From NCBI GenBank assembly GCA_958444395.1, contig CAUCOL010000002.1, forward strand, positions 1-18,903: a stretch of DNA of 18,903 nucleotides, in the 5' to 3' direction. The notes beneath the pieces were generated by a model. That model was not told where the DNA came from. It worked only from the letters and a program-made list of their open reading frames with translations, and searched no databases. Position 1 is the first letter of the stretch. Each line of letters begins with the position of its first letter. Of the stretch, positions 10,683 through 18,176 are shown piece by piece. Origin of the DNA: an uncultured Lachnospiraceae bacterium. GTDB lineage: Bacteria; Bacillota; Clostridia; Lachnospirales; Lachnospiraceae. A program made the translations under genes and the position numbers.

Positions 10683-11270
10683 TTCATGTCATAATAAATA
10701 AAACCGTGCTGATGTGGATAAATGCCCTGATAACGACCTAAATGCACAGGCCGCATATACCACATCATACCAAGTATATTTTATATCAAATACGGCGAAA
10801 ATACAAGCTAAATGCAAAAATTCTCATGTAGTGGAAAGGATGGGGAGACAGGAATAGTACACATTCATCCACACAGAGAATTTAAATTGTGGAAAACTAT
10901 GTGAATTATGTGGATAACTCTGTCAGCAGGCATAAAAGCGGAGTTTTTGACAATTGTGGATAACTTTGTGAAAATAAATCCATAAAAATGTGATTTTATC
11001 CACAAGTTATCCACAAAATGTTCATAACTAACATGAGAACATATATTCTATCTACATGAGTAGATGCCCAAAAAACAAGGGACAAGCAAAAAGTGAAATC
11101 TGATAAAAGATGTGTGTATAATGGAAATGTGAATAATAAGACAGGAATAGAACAAAATGAGTTTCTACCTATTATAATGATCTCTGTTTTGAGGCAGAAG
11201 AATCATCAACAGAGAAATGTGGATAATGAAAAATGTTGATAGTATTGTGGATAAGGAGTGAAAAGGGAGA
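10683..11270. other. oriC, upstream part: cluster of DnaA boxes between dnaA and rpmH
   Basis: Nine 9-mers match TTATNCACA exactly. In minus orientation they start at 10713, 10909, 10955, 11113 (TTATACACA), 11128 (TTATTCACA), 11218 and 11246. In plus orientation they start at 10996 and 11007, an 11-bp spaced tandem on the same helix face. One-mismatch sites are at 10865-10873, 10888-10896, 10900-10908 and 11019-11027. A 6-bp dyad ATCTAC/GTAGAT lies at 11050-11065. This density, next to dnaA and at the switch in gene direction, identifies the box-rich half of oriC. I see no open reading frame with a ribosome-binding site here. Confidence 0.93.
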
Positions 11271-11510
11271 AAAATAGGATTTAGATTTAAAAATTTTCCA
11301 GATTCTTTAAACAATTTCTATATTCGGAATTTTGATTCTGATTTTGAAAATATATGCTGCAGCTGCGAAATAACAAGATATTGTATCTAAATGGGGGAAA
11401 AAGAAAAATAATACGAATATATAGTATTAAATTTAAGTTATAGTAAGTCAAAAGGTCTGATTTTAAAGGCTTTACGGCAAAAAAATACATAAAAAAACTG
11501 GAATTTCTAC
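11271..11510. other. AT-rich gene-free stretch between the DnaA-box cluster and the rpmH promoter
   Basis: No DnaA box, gene or terminator is recognisable. The sequence is strongly A/T, broken by a GC palindrome GCTGCAGC overlapping GCAGCTGC (11356-11366) and a 6-bp dyad TAATAC/GTATTA near 11410-11430. It could be an additional easily melted segment of the origin or simply spacer. Confidence 0.5.
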
Positions 11511-11539
11511 TTGACGAATAAAAGGTTTGCTAATATAAT
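11511..11539 (+). promoter_or_regulatory. Strong sigma-A promoter for rpmH
   Basis: TTGACG (11511-11516), a 17-bp spacer and a perfect TATAAT (11534-11539) precede rpmH by about 55 bp; transcription should start near 11546. It is the best promoter seen for the rpmH-rnpA-yidD-yidC-jag run. Confidence 0.88.
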
Positions 11540-11593
11540 ATGAGATACACGTGATTTTGCGTATTTATAATTTTTAAGGAGGTGTAATTGATT

Positions 11594-11728
11594 ATGAAGA
11601 TGACATTTCAGCCTAAGAAAAGATCCAGAAGCAGAGTTCATGGATTCAGAAAGAGAATGCAGACAGCAAATGGAAGAAAAGTAATTGCAAGCAGAAGAGC
11701 AAAGGGAAGACATAAATTATCCGCTTAG
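11594..11728 (+). CDS. rpmH: 50S ribosomal protein L34
   Basis: This 44-residue, very basic protein has the L34 pattern: start [20 protein letters not shown], then a [10 protein letters not shown] segment and ending [11 protein letters not shown]34 is a component of the large ribosomal subunit. The ATG is preceded by a full AAGGAGGTG (11576-11584), about as strong a ribosome-binding site as exists, fitting a highly expressed ribosomal gene. It is the first gene of the rightward arm, behind a near-consensus promoter, and is followed after 60 bp by rnpA as in most bacteria. A small hairpin overlaps its stop codon and may lower read-through to rnpA. Confidence 0.98.
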   Translation: MKMTFQPKKRSRSRVHGFRKRMQTANGRKVIASRRAKGRHKLSA

Positions 11729-11750
11729 GTCGCAGTTATGTGACCTTTTC
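11727..11750 (+). terminator. Weak terminator or attenuator between rpmH and rnpA
   Basis: AGGTCGCA (11727-11734) and TGTGACCT (11739-11746) form an 8-bp stem with one G-U pair and a GTTA loop, followed by TTTCTTCTATT. The stem overlaps the rpmH stop codon. Its modest strength suggests partial termination, which would make far more L34 message than RNase P protein message. Confidence 0.55.
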
Positions 11751-11788
11751 TTCTATTATAAAGTGTTGCTTTATTAGAGGGTTTTATC

Positions 11789-12121
11789 GTGTTTATTTCG
11801 ATTAAAAACAATTTTGAATTTTTGAATGTGTATCATCATGGTAAATCCTATGCCAATAAGTATCTGGTTATGTATGTTTTAAAAAATGGCCAGGATAATA
11901 ACAGATTTGGAATAACAGTAAGTAAAAAAGTTGGAAATAGTGTTGTGAGGCATAGGGTTACCAGATTGATCAGAGAAAGTATCAGACTGAATGAAGAGTG
12001 TTTTGAGACAGGATATGATATAGTGGTGATTGCCAGAAATACCACGAAAGGCAAAAAGTATCAGGATATTGAAAGTGCTTTATTACACATGGGAAAGAAG
12101 CACGATGTTTTAAAGAGATGA
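11789..12121 (+). CDS. rnpA: Ribonuclease P protein component
   Basis: RnpA is the small basic protein that assists the catalytic RNase P RNA in trimming the 5' leader of precursor tRNAs. The 110-residue protein shows YHHGKSYANKYLVMYVLKN (15-33) and the RNR signature RFGITVSKKVGNSVVRHR (39-56), with a following TRLIRE. Translation starts at GTG (11789), 8 nt after GAGGG; this start gives the normal N terminus and no better ATG exists. It lies 60 bp after rpmH and 6 bp before yidD, the standard arrangement. Confidence 0.96.
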   Translation: MFISIKNNFEFLNVYHHGKSYANKYLVMYVLKNGQDNNRFGITVSKKVGNSVVRHRVTRLIRESIRLNEECFETGYDIVVIARNTTKGKKYQDIESALLHMGKKHDVLKR

Positions 12122-12127
12122 TAAAAA

Positions 12128-12340
12128 ATGAAACGTGGTTTGATTTTTATTATAAATGTATATCGAAAATACTTATCTCCTCTAAAAGGAAGAGGTACTT
12201 GTATTTATACTCCAACCTGTTCGCAGTATGCGATTGAGGCTTTGGACAAGTACGGCTTTTTCAAGGGGAGTTTTTTAGCTGTTAGACGTATTTTACGCTG
12301 TCATCCATTTGCGAAGGGTGGCTATGATCCTGTGCCATGA
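12128..12340 (+). CDS. yidD: Membrane protein insertion efficiency factor YidD
   Basis: YidD is a small membrane-associated protein that aids YidC-dependent insertion of membrane proteins. The 70-residue protein has the family's hallmark Cys-containing segment [15 protein letters not shown] (25-39) followed by [18 protein letters not shown] and ending GGYDPVP, with three cysteines (25, 31, 58). An amphipathic N-terminal helix ([13 protein letters not shown]) probably binds the membrane. It begins 6 bp after the rnpA stop, with only a weak ribosome-binding site inside rnpA, so translational coupling is likely. The partner yidC follows after 70 bp. Confidence 0.95.
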   Translation: MKRGLIFIINVYRKYLSPLKGRGTCIYTPTCSQYAIEALDKYGFFKGSFLAVRRILRCHPFAKGGYDPVP

Positions 12341-12356
12341 CTGGAAAAGTCAGTGT

Positions 12357-12380
12357 TTGCAGACAATTTGTGGTCTGCAA
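12357..12380 (+). repeat. Perfect 8-bp hairpin in the yidD-yidC gap
   Basis: TTGCAGAC (12357-12364) and GTCTGCAA (12373-12380) pair perfectly around an 8-base loop, 10 bp before the yidC GAGGAGG ribosome-binding site. There is no U-run, so it is not a terminator. It may be a processing or stability stem between yidD and yidC. Confidence 0.5.
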
Positions 12381-12410
12381 GAATATTAAGCCCGAGGAGG
12401 ACTATTTGAA

Positions 12411-13694
12411 ATGATGATGGATGTTATGTTGACAACATATCAGGGTGCTATATTAGGACCTATTGCCAGATTACTGGGTTATATATTACAGGCATTATAT
12501 GCAGCACTGTCTGTAGTTGGAATACAAAATGTTGGAATATGTATTATTTTATTTACGTTCATTGTGAATGCAATCATGCTTCCAATGCAGATTAAACAGC
12601 AGAAGTTTGCTAAATTATCTGCTGTTATGAATCCTGAATTGATGGCAATTCAGAATAAATATAAGAATAAGAAGGATCAGGCTTCACAGCAGAAGATGTC
12701 TTTAGAGACACAGGCTGTGTATCAGAAATATGGAGTGAGTCCTGCCAGTGGATGCCTTCCGTTGCTGATCACATTTCCGATTTTATTTGCATTGTATCGT
12801 GTTATCTATAATATACCGGCCTATGTACCACAGGTATATGATATATATCAGAACTTAGCGGAGACACTGCAGAAAGCTGGTGTCAGTGTAGATGTACTGG
12901 CAGGTAAGGATTATATTAAGACAGCAACCTATGTAGTAACAGAGGCTGTTAAAAGTGCACAGACTGATGCAAAAAATATCAATTATTATATTGATGTTCT
13001 GGCACAGTTTAATTCAAGCGGATGGGATGCATTAGCTGCAAAATATCCGGATTTTGCTACGATTATAAATACTACGGCAAACAAAGCGATGCATATTAAC
13101 TCATTTCTTGGGTTAAATATCGCAGATACACCGGCTATTAAGTCTGTCAGTGTTGTCATTCCGATCTTATCGATCATTACACAGTTTATCAGCACAAAGC
13201 TCAGTATGGCTTCTACTCCGCAGAATAATGCTTCTGCGGAAGAAAATCCTACGATGCAGTCTATGAAGATGATGAATAACTTCATGCCGTTTATTACGGG
13301 TGCAATGTGTCTGATGTTCCCAATCGGTGTTGGTATTTACTGGATTGCCGGTAACGTGTTCCGTATCATACAGTGTCTGTTCCTGAATCTGTATTTTGAT
13401 CATATTGATATGGATGAGGAAATTAAGAAGAATACGGAAAAAGCAAAGAAGAAGCTGGAACGGCTTGGTCAGGATACGTCTGTGTTGGAGAGAGCTGCTA
13501 AGATGAAAACGGCAAACCTTGATCCAAATACGAATAAAACGAAATCAAATAATGCATCAAAGAGTAAGCAGAGTGTCAGTGCTTCTGCATCTAAGAAGAA
13601 GATTGCGCCGGTTCAGAAAGCGAAGAATACGAAATATAAAGAGGGAAGTATTGCTGCTTATGCTAATATGATGAAGCGTGAAGAGGATAAATAA
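12411..13694 (+). CDS. yidC: Membrane protein insertase YidC (Oxa1 family)
   Basis: YidC inserts and folds membrane proteins, alone or with SecYEG. The 427-residue protein has an amphipathic N-terminal helix (about 12-35), TM1 (43-61), a charged cytoplasmic hairpin (62-110), TM2 (113-135), a long outside loop (136-242), TM3 (245-265), then TM4 and TM5 (290-328). A very basic Lys/Ser/Asn-rich tail (335-427) probably touches the ribosome. Two features differ from B. subtilis SpoIIIJ: no lipoprotein-type Cys is visible near the N terminus, and the groove arginine of TM1 is replaced by Asn53 (FIVNAIMLP). The roughly 105-residue outside loop is long for a Gram-positive homologue. Initiation is at one of three successive ATG codons from 12411, 10 nt after GAGGAGG. 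Confidence 0.96.
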   Translation: MMMDVMLTTYQGAILGPIARLLGYILQALYAALSVVGIQNVGICIILFTFIVNAIMLPMQIKQQKFAKLSAVMNPELMAIQNKYKNKKDQASQQKMSLETQAVYQKYGVSPASGCLPLLITFPILFALYRVIYNIPAYVPQVYDIYQNLAETLQKAGVSVDVLAGKDYIKTATYVVTEAVKSAQTDAKNINYYIDVLAQFNSSGWDALAAKYPDFATIINTTANKAMHINSFLGLNIADTPAIKSVSVVIPILSIITQFISTKLSMASTPQNNASAEENPTMQSMKMMNNFMPFITGAMCLMFPIGVGIYWIAGNVFRIIQCLFLNLYFDHIDMDEEIKKNTEKAKKKLERLGQDTSVLERAAKMKTANLDPNTNKTKSNNASKSKQSVSASASKKKIAPVQKAKNTKYKEGSIAAYANMMKREEDK

Positions 13695-13749
13695 CATTGT
13701 TGTGGGTGAAACAATGTATAAGTGAAAGGTAAGTACTGCTCGGGCAGTA
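13694..13749 (+). repeat. Two consecutive hairpins between yidC and jag
   Basis: ACATTGTT (13694-13701) pairs with AACAATGT (13710-13717). TACTGC (13734-13739) pairs with GCAGTA (13744-13749) around a stable-looking TCGG tetraloop, just before the jag ribosome-binding site. Neither is followed by a U-run. They are likely RNA stems of the yidC-jag transcript rather than terminators. Confidence 0.5.
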
Positions 13750-13764
13750 GAAATGGAGGAGATT

Positions 13765-14559
13765 ATGTCTGAATGGAAGGAATTTTCTGCTAAAACAGTA
13801 GATGAGGCATTAACAAATGCGTTGGTACAGTTGAATACAACTAGCGATAAAGTAGAATACGAAGTGATCGAAAAAGAGTCTTCCGGTATTCTTGGATTAT
13901 TCAGTCGTCCTGCATTAATCCGTGTAAAGGTGAAGTTTTCTCTGAGTGATGAGGCAGAGAACTTCTTAAAGAAGGTATTTGATGCAATGGGAATTGAAGC
14001 AAATATTGAAATTCAGATTGATGAGATCGAGAATGTTATGAATGTAGAACTGAGTGGAGATCAGATGGGAGTATTGATCGGAAAGCGTGGAGCTACATTG
14101 GATTCTATGCAGTATCTGTTAAGTCTGGTCATCAATAAAGACACGGATGACTATATGAAGGTTAAACTTGATACAGAGAATTACAGAGCAAGAAGAAAAG
14201 AGACATTAGAAAATCTTGCAAAAAATCTTGCACATAAAGTAAAGAGAATTCACCGTCCGGTTTATCTTGAGCCGATGAATCCATATGAGCGTCGTGTGAT
14301 TCATTCTGCGCTTCAGAATGATAAATACGTAGAGACACACAGTGAGGGTGAAGAGCCATATCGTAAGGTAGTCATTACGCTGAAGCCGGGTGTGGATACA
14401 GGCTATGAGAAGCGTGGTAAATATTCTTATGGAAACAAGCCATATAATAGAAATGGTGGATATAATAAAAAACGTTATAGTTCTTATAATAAGCATTATG
14501 ATAAAAGAGAGTCTGAGGTATCTGAAGCAGAAGATACCTCAGATACAGCAGAAGATTAA
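13765..14559 (+). CDS. jag: RNA-binding protein Jag/KhpB (SpoIIIJ-associated)
   Basis: Jag is a cytoplasmic RNA-binding protein linked to cell division, cell elongation and small-RNA biology in Firmicutes, where it partners with KhpA. From the ATG at 13765 it has 264 residues: a Jag N-terminal domain (1-55), a KH domain with GKRG loop in VLIGKRGATLD (103-113), and an R3H domain with the R-x3-H motif ERRVIH (175-180). After residue 212 comes an unusual Tyr/Asn/Gly/Lys-rich tail ending in an acidic patch. An ATG at 13753 would add four residues, but GGAGGAG lies between the two and serves only the ATG at 13765. It follows yidC, as is usual. A 12-bp inverted repeat lies within its last codons, and a terminator follows. 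Confidence 0.95.
   Translation: MSEWKEFSAKTVDEALTNALVQLNTTSDKVEYEVIEKESSGILGLFSRPALIRVKVKFSLSDEAENFLKKVFDAMGIEANIEIQIDEIENVMNVELSGDQMGVLIGKRGATLDSMQYLLSLVINKDTDDYMKVKLDTENYRARRKETLENLAKNLAHKVKRIHRPVYLEPMNPYERRVIHSALQNDKYVETHSEGEEPYRKVVITLKPGVDTGYEKRGKYSYGNKPYNRNGGYNKKRYSSYNKHYDKRESEVSEAEDTSDTAED
14512..14543 (+). repeat. Perfect 12-bp inverted repeat inside the 3' end of jag
   Basis: TCTGAGGTATCT (14512-14523) and AGATACCTCAGA (14532-14543) pair fully around an 8-base loop. It lies in the acidic-tail codons, 16 bp before the end of the jag reading frame. No U-run follows, so it is not itself a terminator; it could protect the mRNA 3' end or slow the last steps of translation. Confidence 0.6.
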
Positions 14560-14615
14560 TAATTCTTGTTCAGTCAGTAAATGCTTGATTGAGAATGAGA
14601 GAACAGAGCATGGAA

Positions 14616-14645
14616 AGGGGCTGGATATCAGCCTCTTTTTCTCTT
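14616..14645 (+). terminator. Intrinsic terminator after jag
   Basis: AGGGGCTG (14616-14623) and CAGCCTCT (14629-14636) form an 8-bp GC-rich stem with one G-U pair and a GATAT loop, followed by TTTTTCTCTTT. It ends the transcript from rpmH to jag. mnmE begins only 33 bp further on, so read-through or a promoter upstream of the stem must supply mnmE. Confidence 0.8.
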
Positions 14646-14677
14646 TATTAATTATTCATGAATGAAGGAGATATGGA

Positions 14678-16087
14678 ATGGAGCAGGATACGATCGCTGG
14701 CATTGCCAGTGGAATGGGCGGCGGCATAGGCATTATCAGGATCAGTGGAGAGGATGCTCTTGTGAAAGCCGGCAGAATCTTCAGGACAAAATCGTATATA
14801 AAGAATAGGTCCGAAGAAACAGAGTGGGACGAGCAGTATTTTGTGCATAAAGATTCTCATACGATTCAATATGGGTTTATCGTTGATGAACAGGAAAATA
14901 TATTGGATGAAGTCATGGTTTTGGTGATGAAAGCACCCAGTAGTTACACGAAGGAAGATGTTGTGGAAATTGATTCACATGGTGGTTCATTTGTAGTTAA
15001 GAAAATATTGGAACATCTTTTACAGTGTGGGGTGCGGCTGGCAGAACCGGGTGAATTTACAAAACGTGCTTTTCTGAATGGAAGAATTGATCTGTCACAG
15101 GCTGAAGCCGTAATGAAGATGATCAGTTCGCAGAATGATTTTGCATTGCATAGTGCTGTAAATGAGCTGGAGGGAACGGTATCCGGATATATTGAAGAAA
15201 TCCGTCAGAAAATCCTGCATAATCTTGGATATATAGAAGCAGCCCTGGATGATCCGGAGCACATTTCTCTGGATGGATATGCAGAGAAACTCCTGGACGA
15301 GACGCAGGAAGAAGTTCACCGGTTAGAACAGCTGCTGGAAAATTTTGATGATGGCAGAATGAAATCAGAAGGTATTAATACGGTAATCGTGGGAAAACCA
15401 AACGCCGGAAAATCTTCTTTGATGAATTTGATGCTGGATGAGGATCGTGCAATTGTAACGGAAATAGCCGGAACAACCAGAGATGTCCTGGAAGAAAAGG
15501 TGGCTCTTGGAAATATTATACTGAATCTGATCGATACCGCCGGTATTCATGACACGGAAGATGTGGTCGAGAACATGGGGGTAAATAAGGCAGTTGATTA
15601 TATTAATAAAGCAGATTTTATTATATATATGATCGATGCCAGTATGCCGATGGATGAAGCGGATGATCGGATCATCCAATTAATTCGTGAAAAACAGGGT
15701 ATTGTATTATTAAACAAATCTGATCTGCAGATGGTTGTGCATGATGCGGAAGTAAAACAAGTGCTTCCGTGGAATGTTATTTTATTTTCTAATGAAACAA
15801 AAGATGGTCTGAAACAGTTGGAGGATTATATACAGCATTCCTTCCTAAAAGGGGATATACAGTATAATGACCAGGTATATCTGACCAGTATACGACATAA
15901 ACAGGCAGTGGAAGAAGCGGTAGTCAGTCTGAAGCAGGTCTGTCAGACGATTCAGGATGGTATGCCGGAGGATTTCTACACGATCGATATGATGGATGCC
16001 TATAAAAAATTAGGTCTGATCAATGGTGAAACGGCTTCGGAAGATTTGGTAAACAAGATATTTAAAGATTTTTGCATGGGTAAATAA
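14678..16087 (+). CDS. mnmE: tRNA uridine-5-carboxymethylaminomethyl modification GTPase MnmE
   Basis: MnmE works with MnmG to add the (carboxymethyl)aminomethyl group at C5 of the wobble uridine of certain tRNAs, using methylene-tetrahydrofolate and GTP hydrolysis. The 469-residue protein has an N-terminal folate-binding domain (1-120), a helical domain, and an inserted G domain with GKPNAGKS (239-246), TTRD (266-269), DTAG (286-289) and NKSD (346-349). The C terminus is CMGK (466-469), the catalytic Cys motif, with Met in place of the usual Ile. The ATG at 14678 lies 7 nt after AAGGAG; another ATG at 14673 is out of frame. mnmG follows within 25 bp, forming the usual operon of the two partner subunits. 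Confidence 0.98.
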   Translation: MEQDTIAGIASGMGGGIGIIRISGEDALVKAGRIFRTKSYIKNRSEETEWDEQYFVHKDSHTIQYGFIVDEQENILDEVMVLVMKAPSSYTKEDVVEIDSHGGSFVVKKILEHLLQCGVRLAEPGEFTKRAFLNGRIDLSQAEAVMKMISSQNDFALHSAVNELEGTVSGYIEEIRQKILHNLGYIEAALDDPEHISLDGYAEKLLDETQEEVHRLEQLLENFDDGRMKSEGINTVIVGKPNAGKSSLMNLMLDEDRAIVTEIAGTTRDVLEEKVALGNIILNLIDTAGIHDTEDVVENMGVNKAVDYINKADFIIYMIDASMPMDEADDRIIQLIREKQGIVLLNKSDLQMVVHDAEVKQVLPWNVILFSNETKDGLKQLEDYIQHSFLKGDIQYNDQVYLTSIRHKQAVEEAVVSLKQVCQTIQDGMPEDFYTIDMMDAYKKLGLINGETASEDLVNKIFKDFCMGK

Positions 16088-16112
16088 TACAGAAATGGAA
16101 AAGAGGAAAATC

Positions 16113-17999
16113 ATGTCTTATACGTATGAAAGTTATGATGTTGTGATAATTGGTGCCGGGCATGCAGGGTGTGAGGCAGCATTGGCGAGTGCAAGATTAG
16201 GAATGAAAACATTAGTATTTACAGTAAGCGTGGACAGTATTGCAATGATGCCGTGTAATCCAAATGTCGGCGGCAGTTCGAAGGGACATCTTGTGCGCGA
16301 AGTGGATGCCCTGGGTGGTGAAATGGGAAAAAATATTGATAAAACATTTATACAAACTAAAATGTTAAATCAATCAAAAGGTCCTGCTGTTCATTCTCTG
16401 CGTGCTCAGGCTGATAAAAAGGATTATAGCCGTTCGATGCGTAAGGTTTTGGAAAATACAGATAATCTGGTGATTAAACAGGGAGAAGTAGCGGAGGTAT
16501 TGGTTGAAAAAAACAGTGTGATCGGAGTAAAAACAACATCCGATGCAATCTATCCCTGTAAGGCAGCTGTGATGTGCACAGGAACATATCTGAAGGCGAG
16601 ATGTATCTATGGTGAGGTGAGCCAGTATACCGGACCAAATGGTTTATCCGCAGCAAATCATCTGACTGCTTCCTTACTTAAGCTGGGGATTGAAGTACGT
16701 CGTTTTAAGACAGGAACGCCTGCGCGTGTAGATAAGAGAACCATTGATTTCTCTAAAATGCAAGAGCAAAAGGGTGATGATAAAATTATACCTTTTTCAT
16801 TTACAAATACACAGGAAGAATTAGAAAGAGAACAGATATCCTGCTGGCTGACCTATACAAATCCGGAAACGCATAAGATTATAATGGACAATATTGATCG
16901 TTCTCCATTGTACTCCGGAAATATCAAAGGAACCGGACCAAGATATTGCCCATCTATAGAGGATAAGGTAGTACGCTTTGCTGATAAAGAGAGACATCAG
17001 GTCTTTTTGGAGCCGGAGGGAAACTACACGAATGAAATGTATGTCGGTGGTATGTCCAGTTCTCTGCCGGAGGATGTTCAGTATCGTATGTATCATTCTG
17101 TGCCGGGTCTGGAACATGCGACAATCGTTCGAAATGCCTATGCGATTGAATATGATTGTATTAATCCGACACAGCTTAAACCATCTTTAGAGTTTAAAAC
17201 GATTCATGGATTTTTCAGTGCAGGACAGGCAAATGGAAGCTCAGGATATGAAGAAGCAGCTGCACAGGGAATTATCGCCGGTATTAATGCTGCCAGGTTT
17301 GTGAAAAAAGAAGAACCATTGGTGTTAAACCGTTCACAGGCATATATTGGTGTATTGATTGATGATCTCATCACAAAAGGAACAAATGAACCTTACCGTA
17401 TGATGACGTCACGTGCAGAATATCGCCTGCTTTTACGACAGGATAATGCGGATCTTCGTTTGACTAAAATAGGATATCGTGTCGGTTTGATATCACAGGA
17501 GCGGTATGACCGCCTGATACACAAGGAGCATCTGATCAAAGAGGAGATAGAACGTCTGGAGAATACGTCTGTCGGCGGAAGAGAAAATGTTCAAAAGCTG
17601 CTTGCTGAGCATAATAGTACACCATTGCAGTCGGGAATTACTCTGGCGGAATTATTAAAGCGTCCGGAATTATCGTATGACATATTGGAGCCGATTGATG
17701 AAAATCGTCCGGAACTTCCGGCTGATGTTACTGAGCAGGTGAATATAGAATTAAAATATCAAGGATATATTAAAAGACAGATGAGTCAGGTGGAACAGTT
17801 TAAAAAACTGGAAAATAAGAAAATACCGGAAACCATTGATTATACACAGGTAAACAGCCTTCGAAAAGAGGCTGTACAGAAGCTGCAGGATATTCGTCCG
17901 GAATCTGTAGGACAGGCTTCGCGTATATCGGGAGTATCTCCGGCAGATATATCGGTATTGCTTGTATATCTTGAAAAGTTTAAAGCAACTGTTTCATAA
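16113..17999 (+). CDS. mnmG: tRNA uridine-5-carboxymethylaminomethyl modification enzyme MnmG (GidA)
   Basis: MnmG is the FAD- and NADH-dependent partner of MnmE in wobble-uridine modification. From the ATG at 16113 the protein has 628 residues, the normal length. The FAD-binding GAGHAG (14-19) follows a short N-terminal strand. [19 protein letters not shown] (48-66) is a family signature, and Cys244 (SCWLTYTN) and Cys279 ([10 protein letters not shown]) match the two cysteines important in the E. coli enzyme. The C-terminal domain that contacts MnmE and tRNA is present. An ATG at 16095 would add six residues but has no ribosome-binding site, while AGAGGA precedes the ATG at 16113. It is followed by a strong hairpin terminator. 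Confidence 0.98.
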   Translation: MSYTYESYDVVIIGAGHAGCEAALASARLGMKTLVFTVSVDSIAMMPCNPNVGGSSKGHLVREVDALGGEMGKNIDKTFIQTKMLNQSKGPAVHSLRAQADKKDYSRSMRKVLENTDNLVIKQGEVAEVLVEKNSVIGVKTTSDAIYPCKAAVMCTGTYLKARCIYGEVSQYTGPNGLSAANHLTASLLKLGIEVRRFKTGTPARVDKRTIDFSKMQEQKGDDKIIPFSFTNTQEELEREQISCWLTYTNPETHKIIMDNIDRSPLYSGNIKGTGPRYCPSIEDKVVRFADKERHQVFLEPEGNYTNEMYVGGMSSSLPEDVQYRMYHSVPGLEHATIVRNAYAIEYDCINPTQLKPSLEFKTIHGFFSAGQANGSSGYEEAAAQGIIAGINAARFVKKEEPLVLNRSQAYIGVLIDDLITKGTNEPYRMMTSRAEYRLLLRQDNADLRLTKIGYRVGLISQERYDRLIHKEHLIKEEIERLENTSVGGRENVQKLLAEHNSTPLQSGITLAELLKRPELSYDILEPIDENRPELPADVTEQVNIELKYQGYIKRQMSQVEQFKKLENKKIPETIDYTQVNSLRKEAVQKLQDIRPESVGQASRISGVSPADISVLLVYLEKFKATVS

Positions 18000-18013
18000 G
18001 AACGGAGAATGGT

Positions 18014-18047
18014 TTGTAAAAATACTGCTGATGCAGTATTTTTATAC
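18014..18047 (+). terminator. Intrinsic terminator after mnmG (symmetric)
   Basis: AAAAATACTGC (18018-18028) and GCAGTATTTTT (18033-18043) form a perfect 11-bp stem with a TGAT tetraloop; outer TTGTA/TACAA bases extend it with a bulge. The right arm ends in five U. It lies about 15 bp after the mnmG stop and should end the mnmE-mnmG transcript. Confidence 0.8.
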
Positions 18048-18048
18048 A

Positions 18049-18138
18049 AGCCCATATAAGTAAGGGCTGGCTGTTTGCTTCTGAGCGAAGGCAAATAACC
18101 ATGTTGGTAGAAAAATTTTCCTATGCAAATTTTTCTTT
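18049..18138 (+). promoter_or_regulatory. Structured rsmG leader: three consecutive hairpins
   Basis: Hairpin 1 pairs AGCCC (18049-18053) with GGGCT (18064-18068). Hairpin 2 spans 18069-18100: GGCTGTTTGC and GCAAATAACC pair with one mismatch and one G-U, continuing through TTC/GAA to a TGAGC loop, with G18090 bulged. Hairpin 3 pairs AGAAAAATTT (18109-18118) with AAATTTTTCT (18127-18136), followed by TT, a weak terminator-like stem. They are packed end to end between the mnmG terminator and rsmG. This does not match a riboswitch class I know. I could not identify a promoter for it. Confidence 0.45.
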
Positions 18139-18175
18139 ACATCTTCGTAACAAGTCGCTTAGAAATGAGGAATAG
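18101..18175 (+). CDS. Possible 24-codon leader ORF upstream of rsmG
   Basis: ATG (18101) opens a frame of 24 codons ending in TAG at 18173-18175, one base before the rsmG ATG at 18177 and in a different frame. The predicted peptide starts MLVEKFSYANFSLHL and ends in RNEE; it resembles no family I know. A weak AAGG (18088-18091) lies 9 nt upstream of the ATG but is buried in hairpin 2. The adjacency suggests translational coupling to rsmG. The frame is short enough to be chance, so the call is tentative. Confidence 0.25.
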   Translation: MLVEKFSYANFSLHLRNKSLRNEE

Positions 18176-18176
18176 T

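Noticed and set aside
11094..11122. Possible plus-strand promoter with TATAAT at 11117-11122
   Set aside because: The -35 match is poor and the -10 is created by a consensus DnaA box (11113-11121); a much better promoter lies at 11511-11539.
10713..11254. Repeated TGTGGATAA units as a CRISPR-like or iteron array
   Set aside because: Spacing is irregular, units are 9-bp DnaA boxes in both orientations, and no spacers or cas genes are present.
11287..11490. 67-codon minus-strand frame in the AT-rich origin spacer
   Set aside because: There is no ribosome-binding site, the composition follows the A/T bias, and it resembles no known family.
11507..11713. Minus-strand frame across rpmH
   Set aside because: It is antisense to rpmH and covers the rpmH promoter and ribosome-binding site; rpmH is unmistakable.
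18049..18138. Known riboswitch (cyclic-di-GMP, fluoride, THF or purine) upstream of rsmG
   Set aside because: None of the conserved core motifs of these classes is recognisable in the hairpins or loops.
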